A DNA stretch of 64,000 nucleotides from Lepidostoma basale (GCA_022606425.2 JAHDVF020000510.1:248001-312000); one strand, 5' to 3'; positions 9,821-21,003 are shown, counted from the stretch's first letter. Made by a program: numbers and translations. The notes: generated by a model not told the origin, from the letters alone.

Positions 9821-10965
9821 CATTTACCAAGCACATGGTTTTAATACTTCCCAACTGGGGTAACCCGTTCTAGGGAGGCATTCCTAGCACTCCATATAAT
9901 TTCAATATAAAATTTGTAAATTTAAGGAACAATTAATGAACAGGAGAGCAACACATATCCTAAAGTGTATAACTTAAAATTAATTGTCTTATATAATATA
10001 CGAGTATAATAACACTATTTAAATAATTTACTTATTTTTTTAAATTTCACTGCATTCAAGCCGCCCTTTTTTTAATGTCTCCGTTGTTACATGTTTTTTT
10101 TTGTAATTGTGCATTGTCATTTTTTGTGGGTCGTTTATAGTTTTGTTTATTATGTTATATAGTTTGGGTCCAAGATAGTAGAAATGCATAGGAAGTTTTA
10201 GTTTTTGGTACAGAATGGTTATGTTTGTTGCGTGTGTTGTACGTTTGTTGTCCTTTTATGTGTCTGTCGGTGTCCTTGTGGTAGTGCACGACTAAATTTC
10301 TTATACTCGTATATAGTTGTATTATGTCCGGTACTTGAAATTCATCGTACAGTTGGTCTGAAGGGTAACGATATGGTTTTTTGGTGATGACTCTAATTAT
10401 TGTCTTTTGGACTACAATAACTGGGTTAAGTGTAGTTATTGTAGTTTCTCCCTATCCTATTAAACCGTGGTTTAGAATGGATTGGACGAATGCATACTAT
10501 GCTGACGGTAATATATTTCTAATCCTTTAAAATGATTAGCCCGCAATGGGTAAAATCCAGTATGTGTCTACAAGTATTTGTATACATTCGAAAACAAATT
10601 TAGATATTTGTATCAAAAACATCATTGCTACCGCGCGCCGATTGTGCAGGAAGCTGAAATCAACAATATCCAGGATCTAAAGCCGTGTTCGGACATAATT
10701 AATCAACGCAAAACGCGGCCATTCCGTCAATTCGCAAACTGTGTCGGTTGACACGCGACAAATTGACAAATTGATGGGGTAATACCGGATTTTACGCGTT
10801 GAGACGAAGCGGTAAACGTATCCTCATTAAGCCGTTGACACACAGACGAAACGGTCCATTTCGCGGGACACAATTCGTCGGAACGTGTCGTATTGTGACA
10901 GCTTATCCCTAACTTAATACGATTTCTTATAGTAATTAACAATAATTTGAAATAATTTAAAACAC
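9821..10965. other. No gene; short R1 scrap
   Basis: T-rich, then a GC-richer block at 10620-10910 with many CG dinucleotides and no frame. An R1 scrap is at 10520-10605 (AATCCAGTATGTGTCTACAA). The frame at 10205-10387 is Cys/Val-rich low complexity and not credible. Confidence 0.4.
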
Positions 10966-10969
10966 TGTA

Positions 10970-11320
10970 TCGCTTTCTTAATGTGTGGAAGTGAACCACG
11001 AAACTGGCAAAAGAAGGATGAAAGTAGAAAAAATGCAATAGAAATGAGATCTCAAAGACGAATGCGTGATAAATCTTTATAAGATAGAGTGTCAAATGGA
11101 AATATAAGAAGTGGATGCGGTGCGATTGTAAGTGTTATGAACAAAATAATGAAATATGGGTTGGACACATGGAAAGAATGAGCGAAGACAGAATGGTGAA
11201 GAAGGTATATTTATGTAAACGACGTGAAATGAGCTAGAAATAGACGTAGGCCGAGGTAAACGTGGCACGATCAAATCAAACAAATATTAAATGTCGGTCA
11301 CGTGAGGAGTCAAGTCACAT
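10970..11320 (+). mobile_element. RTE-D internal fragment
   Basis: Degenerate thumb region (AACTGGCAAAAGAAGGATGA, ATGAGATCTCAAAGACGAAT, GGCACGATCAAATCAAACAA) that ends before the 3' end. Frameshifts occur throughout. Confidence 0.7.
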
Positions 11321-11904
11321 GGTTCCAAGGATATTTACTTTGATGTTCTTTTTTCTGTCTTTGGACAAATTTGGCAAAGAATTATTTATTTAAATATTAA
11401 AAATACTATTCATATAAAATAGTACCTAATGGGGTAGAAGTGAATTCTCTCCGGAAGTGTGTTTAAATATTTTAAAATAGAATTACAACCCGAGATAAAA
11501 TAGACAAATCACTTAAAACGACCAATTTCTCAAAGTCAACTGTTGAAATAGGAATGAAAGACGTGTGTGCATGATGCGTTTTAAGAATGCGGTAATGGGT
11601 AGTATGTCATGAATACTGAGGGCAGTCCAAAATTTCTGTACAACCCTTCGCGATTATTAGTAAGCTACTTGGGTATAGGTAAACAAAAAGTTAAACTTAC
11701 TACCCGATCTTATATGTATGTATGAACTTCATTAGTAGAATTCTTCTGATCGTGTACTTCGATTACCTGTAACAAAGAAAATAATAACAATTAGCACAAA
11801 ACATAACGGTTTTATTGATACACATTAAAAAATAAACATACATAGGATTAAGCCTAAATGATTTATATAATACTAATGGATATCACTGCAAACAATGCTG
11901 AAGA
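11321..11904. other. No gene seen
   Basis: AT-rich; no ORF or repeat recognised. Confidence 0.4.
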
Positions 11905-12145
11905 AATAAATTCTAAGCCCAGCGATAGTCCAACTTCGGACGAACAATGGATAAAATGACTGCTGATTTGGAGTCCATGGACCGCAAAGAGAAGTGCAGA
12001 ACGATCGCTACTACGGTGGAAGGATGACCATAATCGACACGTCGGATGGATGCAGTCTGCACAAGACAGAATGGCGTGGAAACAAATGGAGGAGGCCTTT
12101 GTTTAGGGGTGGACGAGAATAGGGTAAGTAAGAAGAAGAATCTTA
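11905..12145 (+). mobile_element. RTE-E 3' end
   Basis: Encodes TAKRSAERSLLRWKDDHNRHVGWMQSAQDRMAWKQMEEAFV with stops, matching 32760-33015 and 56990-57225. A GAA tail is at 12130-12140. The minus-strand frame over it is an antisense shadow. Confidence 0.7.
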
Positions 12146-12171
12146 CCCAGCGAAATCGGTAAAGCATTGCA

Positions 12172-12535
12172 TTGAATCATTTTGTAGCTAAGAATAGAAC
12201 TGAGAACCTTCTTAGAGTAGCAGAAATGCGAACCCTACGCTCCATCGCAGGCGAAACCCTCAGAGATCGGATCAGAAATAAAACGATAAGGTCTGTCTGT
12301 GGTGTTGAAGACACAGTGAGATGGGAAAGAAGCAGAAGGCGCTTTTGGAGAGACCACGTGGACCGCATGGAGAATACAAGAATTGCAAAAATTGTTAAAG
12401 ATGAAAACCCAAGCAGCAAGAGATTACCAGGAAGGCCGCCGAAGAGATGGAGAGATGGCTGGACATCGTCATCCCAGGACAGCCCACCGTCACAAACAGG
12501 TCATACGACCTAAACTTAGAGGAAGAACAAGAATA
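12172..12535 (+). mobile_element. RTE-F 3' end
   Basis: The best RTE-F copy, with a 113-residue open frame: VAEMRTLRSIAGETLRDRIR, FWRDHVDRMENTRI, LPGRPPKRWRDGWTSSSQ. This is the reverse transcriptase C-terminal region, with no catalytic motif. It lies 30 bp after an RTE-E tail. Confidence 0.75.
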
Positions 12536-13044
12536 AATAGATATGATTATTTCATATTTTTTTTTTGGTCGTAAGCTTTGCGTTTTTGTCGCGTGGCGAA
12601 ATGTCGTACGTAGTGCGCTACCGGCCTAAGCGTGTCCTCATTAGCGTGCAATTTACGAACTGATGTTAACTGACATCGATTTAATATGCGTCAGTTAGCA
12701 TTCGGCCGGACAGATTGAAGGGAAACAAGCGAACTGATTGCAGCTGACAGGGGTCCTGTTATCCCGGCGTTTCGTTTGTTTTCTAGGCGGGAAAAATGTC
12801 CGCGGAATCGAATTTGAATTACTAGAAAAAGGCGGGAGATAAATTGAAAACGAAAATGCTTTGCTAGAATCGTTCTATTTTGTGGGAAAGTACACCGAAA
12901 TGTGTTTCTGAATAAAATAAACAAATAAAAAATGTAATGTGGCTACAGTGATTGATTTATTGAAAGACTTCAAGCGGCGAATGTATTTTAAAATGCTCAC
13001 ACACAAAAATAGATCTAAGGTTAGCTAATTGAACCATTAATGTA
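12536..13044. other. No gene seen
   Basis: A CG-richer block at 12570-12730 is followed by AT-rich DNA. No supported ORF. Confidence 0.4.
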
Positions 13045-13053
13045 TATTTACTA

Positions 13054-13177
13054 AAACTAACTAACTAACTAACCATCACGCCGTCTCCCCGAAAGGGTAG
13101 GCAGAAAGAATGGACTGTCACACTTAAACCGATGCGGCACTCCATCCTTCTCTTTTCGCCCCGCGGGAAACGAGGTG
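13054..13177 (-). mobile_element. Foldback RTE-tail element with 9-bp TSD
   Basis: Minus-strand copy of the element at 1501. The RTE-A-type 3' end (13071-13125) joins the opposed half (13126-13177, ..CGCCCCGCGGG). TATTTACTA at 13045-13053 recurs at 13178-13186. The TSD and the CTAA (TTAG) tail show that the 124-bp hairpin unit itself was retrotransposed. Confidence 0.85.
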
Positions 13178-13189
13178 TATTTACTAGTA

Positions 13190-13580
13190 TTAGAAATCGA
13201 CGCACGTGCATGACACGATGTATGAATGTTGAGGAAGCGAGAGAAATATGTCGTTGCCGAGCGGTAAGTGCATTGACTGCCACCCCGAAGGTTCCGGGTT
13301 CGATTCCCGGCGAGGGCAGCTTGATTGTCACACTGTCTTTGGTCTGGTGTAGAATTCACGTGACAACAAAATGGCCATAGATTAGCTACCTATCACATGT
13401 CACGAGAATCACTATGATAGCTATAATACCCTTTACATCGCTTTGGCTCATGCTGTCATGATGCAAAGAGCGATTCAACAAAATATAATAATAATAATAA
13501 TAATGTCAGGAAAGAAAAGTGTGGCAGTCCATTCTTTCTGCCTACCCCTTCGGTGAGACGGCGTGATGGTTAGTTAGTTA
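13190..13580 (+). mobile_element. RTE-A 3' end interrupted by SINE-1
   Basis: AATCGACGCACGTGCATGAC to GAGAGAAATATGTC (13252) continues at ATGTCAGGAAAGAAAAGTG (13503) and reaches the GTTA tail. The interrupted target ATGTC is present on both sides of the SINE. Confidence 0.85.
13253..13502 (+). mobile_element. SINE-1, nearly complete, nested
   Basis: tRNA-like head: box A TTGCCGAGCGGT; box B GGGTTCGATTCC with a perfect T-stem CCGGG/CCCGG. The body has TGTCACACTGTCTTTGGTC and CACATGTCACGAGAATCAC, and the tail is ATTCAACAAAATA plus AAT repeats. A 5-bp TSD (ATGTC at 13248-13252 and 13503-13507) places it inside RTE-A. The Pol III promoter boxes are well preserved. The AAT tail differs from RTE GTTA tails, so its partner LINE may be the AAT-tailed L2-like family. 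Confidence 0.85.
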
Positions 13581-13635
13581 GTACTAGCATTAAATTTGTG
13601 ACCACACATTATAACAATACGGCGATAAATACTGA

Positions 13636-13992
13636 ACTAAAAATGTAAGGCAGATGAATGCATCATGGATAAAATTAAAAAAGGATTCCTGAGATGGTTT
13701 GGACATATGTAACGAATGGATGAGAGTAGAATGGTTAAAAAGTTGTACACAAGCAGCGTGAGTGGAAAAAGAAGCCGAGAACGACCGAGAAAAACATGGC
13801 ATGACCAAATTAATGAATTACTAAAAGGCGGTAACATTCGAAGTCGGAATAATCGACGTGCGTGCATGTACGATGTATGAATGTAGAGAAATCCCGAGAG
13901 GTATGCCAGGACATAGCATTGTGGCGATCCATCCTCTTTGCCTACCCCTCCGGAGAAATGGCGTGATGGTTAGTTGGTTAGTTAGTTGGTTA
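13636..13992 (+). mobile_element. RTE-C 3' end
   Basis: GCAGATGAATGCATCATGGA through RWFGH, KLYTSSVSGKRSR, GRPRKTWHDQIN and GEMA, then a GTTA/GTTG tail. Several stops (for example TATGTAACG in place of the E of HMERM) make it a dead copy. Confidence 0.8.
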
Positions 13993-13999
13993 TCTCCAA

Positions 14000-14115
14000 T
14001 ATGAGCATAAAATAGCTCATTATTATGAATAAAGAATGTGGTCGTGTCAAGGCTTGAACTCAAGTCCCCTGGATCAGGAGCCAGGCACTCTATCCCCTAG
14101 ACCACCACCAGATTG
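14000..14115 (-). mobile_element. SINE-2 copy
   Basis: The complement has box A-like GTGGTCTAGGGGATAG, then CTCCTGATCCAGGGGACTTG and box B-like GAGTTCAAGCC, followed by TTCATAATAATGAGC. It matches 23024, 23600 and 27395. The T-stem and 7-nt anticodon loop are not canonical, so it is tRNA-derived rather than a tRNA gene. Confidence 0.7.
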
Positions 14116-14518
14116 TGGTGCTACCTTGGAATTATTCACATTCATCATCGAATACAAAGTAAAAAGTTAATATTTTTACAACATACTCAAAAGTCTTCTG
14201 GATCAAATGGGATTAGATGAATCGCGAAGCACATAATACATTTTGCTTCGGGAGTTGGCTGTTTTGAAATCACAGTGGATTAATATGTCGGGAACTACGC
14301 ATTGTCGGGTTGTAAAACAACAGTTTGAATCAACAGTTGTGTAAACAAAATGGTTCAAATGAAACGTGGATTTGTTAGGGCAAAGTTGATATTTAATCAC
14401 ACCATTGCGGCGTGCGAAGTTTGTTTAAAACCGGACAAATATTGCTGCCGGCTAATTTGATACACTCACTACACAAACTGCGATTGTGAAATTCGATATT
14501 CGAATTTAATTTGTTTAA
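14116..14518. other. No gene; RTE scrap
   Basis: A short RTE palm-downstream scrap (complement) is at 14128-14156. The rest is AT-rich and unrecognised. Confidence 0.4.
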
Positions 14519-14765
14519 TGCTTACAATCTGCTTAATGCTTACAAATATTCTTAATAGATGGCGCTAGTGTAGATTGACCTAAAAAATGTGAAGTGTGTC
14601 TCAACATAGTAGCATATCATCAAAATTTTGTCAGACGTGGTGGTCGTAAGAAGGGCGCAATGGGGAATGTTGTTAACATAAAGCAATCGCTTAACCCGGC
14701 CACCATATTCTGTTTCTAAAAATAAATAAAAAACAATTTACATCTGCGTCTCTATTGAGATACAA
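14519..14765 (+). repeat. R1 copy
   Basis: GATGGCGCTAGTGTAGATTG, AGACGTGGTGGTCGTAAGA and TCTCTATTGAGATACAATTA match R1. The middle is partly deleted at 14698. An RTE scrap follows at 14830-14875. Confidence 0.65.
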
Positions 14766-15119
14766 TTAATCTAATTTAATTCACTGTGATTCCTAATTCA
14801 AAACAATAAATACAGTTGGACTATATAAAAATGGAACTAGAAACCTAGAAAAATGTGGCACGATCAAATAAATCTGTAGTTGTGATGTGGTTCGGTTGTT
14901 TTTATTATTATTATTTTATTTAATAAAGTTATAAAAAATTACAGGAACATTTTGCAACTTATAATACAATCTTTTATAAACAATTACTTAATAATATAAA
15001 AATCGCAAACGAGAAAAACAACAAAAACATTAAATATCGGTACTTAGAACATATTGGAAGCATTTTCGACGAAAGATAGCAAGAGAACCGGCATCTCTTA
15101 CCTCATTTGACATCCATTA

Positions 15120-15490
15120 TATAATCAGTCAACTCAATGAACAGACTGGACGCATTTGAAATGTGGCTCCAGCAGATCGGCTGGAGACCAGAGCAGAACG
15201 AAGGCTAAAGTGCGGGCGGCAGAGATGCGGACGCTGAGGATGAAAGCAGGAAAGACTCTTCGAGATAGTTTGAGGAACACGGCTATCTGCGAAATCTACA
15301 TGGTGGAAGATGCCGCAGACAACGCAGAAGACACTGAAATGCGCACGTGCAGAGGATGGATCCCACCGAAATCCCACGCGCTGTGGCGCATCAGATTCCT
15401 GCCGGCTACCGTCCCCCCGGAAGACCACGAAAGAGATGGAAGGATAGCTGGTAGTCGACCTCCCAAGAGAGGCCGCCTGATAACAGGAAC
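15120..15490 (+). mobile_element. RTE-F diverged copy
   Basis: RAAEMRTLRMKAGKTLRDSL and the CCGGAAGACCACGAAAGAGA region match RTE-F. The open frame 15156-15497 is partly out of register, and the minus frame at 15129-15428 is antisense. Confidence 0.6.
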
Positions 15491-15494
15491 AGAC

Positions 15495-16137
15495 TAACTA
15501 ACTAACTAACCATCACGCCATTTCTCCGGAGGGGTAGGCAGAGAGGATGGATCGCCACAATGGCCTATGGCATACCTCTTGGGCATACCTCTTGGGCTTC
15601 CTCTACATACATCGTACCATGCACGCACGTCGATTATTCCGACTTAGAATGTGGCCGCCTATTAGAAATTGATTAATTTGGCATGCCATGTTTTCCTCGG
15701 TCGTCCTCGGCTTCTTTTTCACTCACGCTGTTGTGTACAACTTTTTAACCATTCTACTCTCATCCATTCGTTCCATATGTCCAAACCATCTCAGGGATCC
15801 TTTTTTAATTTTATCCCTGATGCAGTCATTTGCTCTTATTTCATCGTTCGGTATTACATCATACAACGTTTTCTACGGCGTTTATCCCGCTTTCATCCTT
15901 CTTTTGCCAGCTCCAAGCTTCACTTCCATACATGAGGGTTGGCACTAGAACTCCATTGTGTACTGCCATCTTTGCTTCTGTAGATATATATCTATTTGCA
16001 GTAATGACTTTGAGTGCGCCATTTATTTTATTCCCAGCAACAACCCTTCTTTCGACGTCTTTCTCCATTTTTCCGTCTCTTGTAAACATGCTTCCCAGAT
16101 ACGTAAATTCAGTAACTTGCTCCAATACTAACTCCAA
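15495..16137 (-). mobile_element. RTE-C, long 3' copy
   Basis: Minus strand from the CTAA tail through SAYPSGEMA-type end, RWFGHMERM and YGSEAWSWQKKDESGINA to LEQVTEFTYLGSMFTRDGKM (frame 15859-16137). It reaches the RT segment just after the palm. Frameshifts near 15600-15860 break it. Confidence 0.85.
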
Positions 16138-16139
16138 CG

Positions 16140-16680
16140 CTAAGGGAACAGACCAAATGTCTAAAATAATAATAATAAGATGATATAACTGTTATTTACG
16201 AATAAATCCACATACATAAAGCAGAACATGGGGCATTTTCTTTAGCAGGATATTTTGTCGGGAAAACTTTTTCAGTTAATATTCTCCTTTATTTCTGAAA
16301 AGCGATCTCCAACGCGAAGTTTTCAGTATCGCTTATTAAACTACTGGAACGTTTCGGTTTTTTTAATATTCTTTATTGCTCCAGCCTCCCTTAATCTTCT
16401 CACAGACTCCGAGTCTCCAGGACTACTTCCGGAATGTGAATAATAATTGCTTTTGTATTTTAATTGCGTTTTTACTTCTTTACGAAAGAAATTCATCAAC
16501 CATTTTGGTTGCATTAAATTGCATTTTTTATGCAATGGAATCTGTTTGTTTGGTATATAAAATTAAACAAACTATACAGGCACATACAGTTTATAAGTTT
16601 ATTCAAATGTTTATAGTCGCTACAAGAGCTTTTATTAAATGTTTAATTTAGCTGTTGCATTTTGTGATTTAACATAAAAT
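16140..16680. other. No gene recognised
   Basis: Frames at 16255-16443 and 16376-16651 are hydrophobic but have no family signature. No repeat is seen. This may be unique DNA. Confidence 0.35.
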
Positions 16681-17165
16681 TGTCATCGCAAGCAAAAGGC
16701 TACCTAAAAAAGGTAAGATGACAGTGCATAATTGAATTCTTGTGCCGACTCTTATGTATGGAAGTAAAACATGGAACTGGCAAAAAAAGGATGAAAGTAG
16801 AATAAATGCAGTAGAAATGACGACGATCTCTAAGACGAATGTGTAAACATCAGTATATGATAGAGTGTCAAATGCAAGCATAAGAAGTGAATACGGTGCG
16901 AATGAAAGTATTATGCACAAAATAATGAAAGGGTCGTTAAGATGGTTTGGACACATGGAAAGAATGAGTGAAGACAGAATGGTGAAGAAGTTATATGTAA
17001 ACGACGATAACGGAGCTAAAAATAGAGAAAGGCCGAGGAAAACGTGGCACGATCAAATCAATAAAATATTAAATAAGAAGCGAGAGTTGTACGTCAGGAC
17101 AGAACAGTGCGGCAGTCCATTCTTTTGCCTACCCCTCCGGAGAGACGGCGTGATAGTTAGTTAGA
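16681..17165 (+). mobile_element. RTE-D 3' end
   Basis: Starts at TGTCATCGCAAGCAAAAGGC. An open frame at 16865-17164 carries SEYGANESIMHKIMKGSLRW, MSEDRMVKKLYVND and RPRKTWHDQINKI. An internal deletion removes the GHVRSRRNRRAC block at about 17075. It ends with a short GTTA tail. Confidence 0.8.
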
Positions 17166-17207
17166 CATGTTTCTCTTCTACTCTCTTTCATGTATAATAC
17201 ATAAATT

Positions 17208-17370
17208 ACACATTCGTCTAAGAGATCTCATTTCTACTGAATTTATTCTATTTTCATCCTTCGTTTGCCAGTTTCATGTTTCACTTCCATACATAAGATA
17301 GAGATGCCTTTGCTGCAGTGATCGCCAACGTTCGGGAGACCTGACACGGCACCGAAAGAAGATGAAGCCA
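17208..17370. mobile_element. RTE scraps (minus, then RTE-H plus)
   Basis: 17208-17296 is the complement of the RTE-A/D MRSLRRMC to YGSE segment. 17300-17370 is an RTE-H end (GTGATCGCCAACGTTCGG.. and AAGAAGATGAAG). Confidence 0.6.
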
Positions 17371-17635
17371 TGAATTACTCGGAATATTATTGATATATTT
17401 ATTTATTTTTCCTTCAGACTAATTGGTGGAATCAAAAACATACGAGTATACTTTAAATGTACACTTCATACCGAGGGTCTGGTCATACGGTCACCGAATT
17501 TTCGCTCAGATATTTTCCTCTCGATACGCCTCATTTCTACAACCCTGCATTCTTGAAATTCCACCAGGGGCAAACAAAAGTCCACAAGACAGTAGCGGCG
17601 CGTGAGAATTACTATTATGCCGATAGAAAAACTAA

Positions 17636-18018
17636 AATGGAACTGGCAAAAGAAGAATGAAAGTAGAATAAATGCAGTAGAAATGAGATCTCTTTGACGA
17701 ATGTGTGATACTCTGTAAATGATATTGTGTCGAATGAAAATATAAGAAGTGAATACGGTGCGAATGATGGTGTTATGAACAAAATAATGAAAGGATCATT
17801 AATATGGTTTGGACACATGGAAGGAATGAATGAAGAAAGAATGGTAAAAAAATTATATGTAAACAATGTAAATAGAACTAGAAATAGAGGAAGACCGAGG
17901 AAAACGTAGCACGATTAAATAAATCAAGTATGGAATGTCGGCCAAGTGAGGAGTCAGAGAAATCGACGCGCGTGCATTACACGATGTATGAATGTTGAGG
18001 AAGTTAGTTAGTTAGTAA
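17636..18018 (+). mobile_element. RTE-A, convergent pair left
   Basis: AACTGGCAAAAGAAGAATGA to ATGTATGAATGTTGAGGAAG, then directly GTTAGTTAGTTAG. The last 70 coding bases are deleted but the tail is kept. A minus-strand RTE copy starts 12 bp later. Confidence 0.8.
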
Positions 18019-18030
18019 ATTTAAGAAACA

Positions 18031-18362
18031 CTAACTAACCATCACGCCCGCTACCCGAAGGAGTAGGCAGAAATAATGGACTGCCACACTTTTCTTTCCT
18101 GACTTATACTCTCGCTTCCTCAACGTGTCATGCAACCACGTCGATTTCACCGACTCCTCACGTGGCCGACATTCAATATTTAATTTTTTTGATCGTGCCA
18201 CCTTTTTCCTTGGTCTTTCTCTATTTTTAGTTTCATTTACATCGTTAACATGTACTTTTTTACGCGTTTTTCTTCATTTATTCTTTATATGTGTCCAAAC
18301 CATCGTAATGTTCTTTTCATTAATTTGTTCATAACACTTTCATTCGCAATGTATCATACACA
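18031..18362 (-). mobile_element. RTE-A/D, convergent pair right
   Basis: Tail CTAACTAACC, 3' hairpin, then coding complement up to the ATCATACACAG region. It lies tail-to-tail with 17636-18018, so a transcript would form a long double-stranded stem. Confidence 0.8.
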
Positions 18363-18424
18363 GATAATTATTAAATACTAATATTTTTTAAACTTGTGAC
18401 TAACTTTTTTATTTCTTCTAAATT

Positions 18425-18660
18425 CGCCATACTTTGTGTTGTAGTGCTTTATTTCTCTTTTTCTTTTTTATACACTTTGTTTTTTCAACACTTACATTAA
18501 AAAATTTAAATTACATAGACAGGTTTCGGACAACCAGTCCTTATTCAGTGATACATTTTATAATATTTCAAATATGTATCACTGAAATAGGACTGGTTGT
18601 CCGAAACATGTCTATGTAATTAAATTTTTTTAATGTAAGTGTTGTATTAACAAAGTGCAT
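18425..18660. repeat. HH-b head-to-head inverted pair
   Basis: Arms 18487-18555 and 18574-18643 are nearly complementary. Each contains stem II GGACTGGTTGTCC, CGAAAC and AYNTGTC. The CTGANGA box is mutated (CTGAATA minus, CTGAAAT plus). The outer flank TTTTTTATACACTTTG also occurs at 34450 and 34850. Confidence 0.65.
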
Positions 18661-19115
18661 AAAAAAATTATGATATTATGTGATTTTTGTCGATGGAACG
18701 CCTCTGTTACAAATATTGGAATTTTCACCAAGAAAGTGTGGAAAGCTTCGGAAAATACCCGCCAGAGCTTCCTTGTTCCTGGCGGGAAAGGTGATGAGCT
18801 TATATATTGGCTGGAGTCACGGATCGTAGGTTTTTATTCGTTCCCAGGGAGACGCGGGAGACTGCTCCGAGTTTATCGAGCCCTTTCGTAAATGCCGAAA
18901 GACCCGAGATGAATCTTAAAGCGATTCTCACCTCAATCTGATTGAATCTAATCGTCAAAACTGATAAATATTTAGGAAGATTATATACCCATGAAACGCG
19001 TATTTTTATATTTATTAATTAATATATGTATAACCCAGCTCATGATTATCATATCTTCTAGCTGAGATAGCCTGTTTTAGAGAGACATTTTATTTATTTA
19101 TTAATATGTTCTGGT
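18661..19115. other. No gene recognised
   Basis: A plus frame at 18655-18891 (78 aa, WKASENTRQSFLVPGGKGDE) has no known motif. It lies in sequence of higher GC than its flanks and might be unique DNA. Confidence 0.35.
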
Positions 19116-19117
19116 CC

Positions 19118-19520
19118 TAACCCTAATGTATGGAAGCGAGCATAGAAAAGAAAGATGAGAGCAGAAAAAATGCGGTAAACATGAGGTCCCTAAGACGTAT
19201 GTGTGGAAGAACGATATATGACAGAATATCAAATGCTGATATAAGAAAGGAATGTAGATCGGAAGAAGGTATTATTAACAAAATAACGAAAGGATCGTTG
19301 CGTTGGTTCGGACATATGGAGTGCATGTATGGAGATCGAATGGTTAAAGGACTGAATGATGGTGGATACTGAACGTACTTTCACGAATATGTACGTAAAA
19401 CGTAAATATGTATAACAGCCTTGATTTGGTTCGGACATATGGAGCGCATGGATGGAGAAAGAATGATTGAGAATGTATACGTTAATGATGTAAATGGAGA
19501 ACGGAGTCGAGGCAGACCAA
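19118..19520 (+). mobile_element. RTE-B, disrupted
   Basis: 19130-19350 encodes MRSLRRMCGRTIYDRISNAD and GSLRWFGHMECM. A 75-bp insert contains GAACGTACTTTCACGAATAT, also found at 33119-33155. RTE-B resumes at 19432 with GGTTCGGACATATGGAGCGC and stops at 19520 against R1. Confidence 0.75.
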
Positions 19521-19524
19521 AAAA

Positions 19525-19640
19525 AAACAATTTACATCTTCGTATCTATTGAGATACAATTAATCCCTAAAAATGACTAACCCCCAATCGGTTAAATCCA
19601 GTATTTGTCTACAAGTATTTGTATACATTCAAAATGTTGT
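19525..19640 (+). repeat. R1 end fragment
   Basis: TATCTATTGAGATACAATTA and AATCCAGTATTTGTCTACAA match R1 termini at 14740, 10540 and 47400. Confidence 0.6.
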
Positions 19641-20130
19641 ATGACTATTTTAGTTACGTTATCTTAAAAATAAATATTTAAAATATATACGATAATTTTA
19701 ATTTTGGATACTTTAATGGCTTCACTCGAACAGATCAGCTTTTCAAGGCTTTGAAGTTTTCTTAAATGCTAAACTTTTGGTTTATGGCGGCAAAAGTAAT
19801 TGATTCTTGGACCTCTAGTTTAGTTTTATATTTTATTTTAAATAATTATAGCTTAATGGGGAAAACGTTTTCTTGATTGTTAAAAGAAAAGAGACGTGAT
19901 CACTTTGATAATTAAATTAAACGTATAAAGGCGGAAAATAATTATCACAGCTATTTTACTGTCTGGCGAAAGGGACGCGGAATGAATTTTGTAAAAGTTC
20001 GTGGTACATCAAAAACGTAATTTCTTTCCGTAAGAAATAGAAAACCGAAAAACAGTAGGAGAGATATTGTTTAAAATCGTTTTTTTTTTAAATAATTATA
20101 TAATCAACGAATGATGTACATAAAAAATAT
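19641..20130. other. No gene seen
   Basis: AT-rich, no ORF or shared repeat. Confidence 0.4.
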
Positions 20131-20366
20131 AACTAACTAACTATCACGCCGTCTCCTCGAAGGGGTAGGCAGAAAGAATGGACTGCCACACTTTTTTTCC
20201 TGACATATTTCTCTCGCTTCCTCAACATGCATACATCGTGTCATGCACGCGCGTCGAATTTTCTGGCTCCTCAATGACCGACATTCAATATTTGATTTAT
20301 TTTATCATGCCACATTTTCCTCGGTCTTCCGCTATTTCTGGTTCCATTTATATCATTACATTATAA
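20131..20366 (-). mobile_element. RTE-A 3' end
   Basis: CTAA tail, terminal hairpin, and the CMNVEEARE and TWHDQIN complement to about 20360. Coding is broken by small indels. Confidence 0.75.
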
Positions 20367-20609
20367 AAAAAATATGGTTTGTGAATTTGGATTTTTTTTA
20401 TAAGAGTGACATCTTACGTGTATTTTATTAAAAAAATAATGTTACGCGTTCATTAACTATAATATATAAAAAAGGGGCAATAATTGCACTTTTATTTAAC
20501 AAAGAAAAGGACATTGAATACACGTTAATAAAATAAATATTAACAATTTATTTTGAAATTATAAAATAAAGAATTGATCATAAATATTGGTTATTTCTTT
20601 GTAAACAAC

Positions 20610-20690
20610 ACTTACTTAAAAAATAAATAAAATTATAACAAACACGTTTCGGACACAGAAGCCTATCAGTGCATTATAGTTAGCTATTGT
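20610..20690 (-). repeat. HH-b/c-like single copy
   Basis: The complement reads CACTGATAGGCTTCTG..GTCCGAAACGTGTT. It keeps the GAAAC plus ACGTGT palindrome plus T, but has an altered core. This copy is not paired. Confidence 0.45.
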
Positions 20691-20714
20691 AAATATACAC
20701 GAATAAAAGTGTTC

Positions 20715-21003
20715 TAAATAATGAAAGGGTTGTTAAGATGGTTTGGACACATGAAAAGAATGCGTGCAGACAGAATGGTGAAGAAGATATATGTAAACGA
20801 CGTGATCGTTAAAAGAGCTAGAAGAGGAAGGCCGAGGAAAACTTGGCACGATCAAATCAATCATATTTTAAATGTCGGTCACGTGAGGAGTCTCAGAAAT
20901 CGACGTGCGTGCATGACACGATGTATGAATGTAAATGTCCATTCGTTCTGCCTACCCCTTCGTAGAGTCGGTGTGATGGCTAGTTTGTTAGTTAGTTAGT
21001 TAT
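20715..21003 (+). mobile_element. RTE-D 3' end
   Basis: Open frame 20721-20999: KGLLRWFGHMKRM, RPRKTWHDQINHILNVGHVR. A deletion joins CMNV to the last codons (HSFCLPLRR), so the normal end is frameshifted. GTTA tail at 20983-21000. Confidence 0.8.

Noticed and set aside
10205..10387. 60-aa Cys/Val-rich frame
   Set aside because: Low-complexity T/G-rich DNA, no homology seen.
14038..14115. tRNA gene
   Set aside because: Box A and B are present, but the T-stem and anticodon loop are not canonical. Three relatives share a common non-tRNA body, so it is SINE-2.
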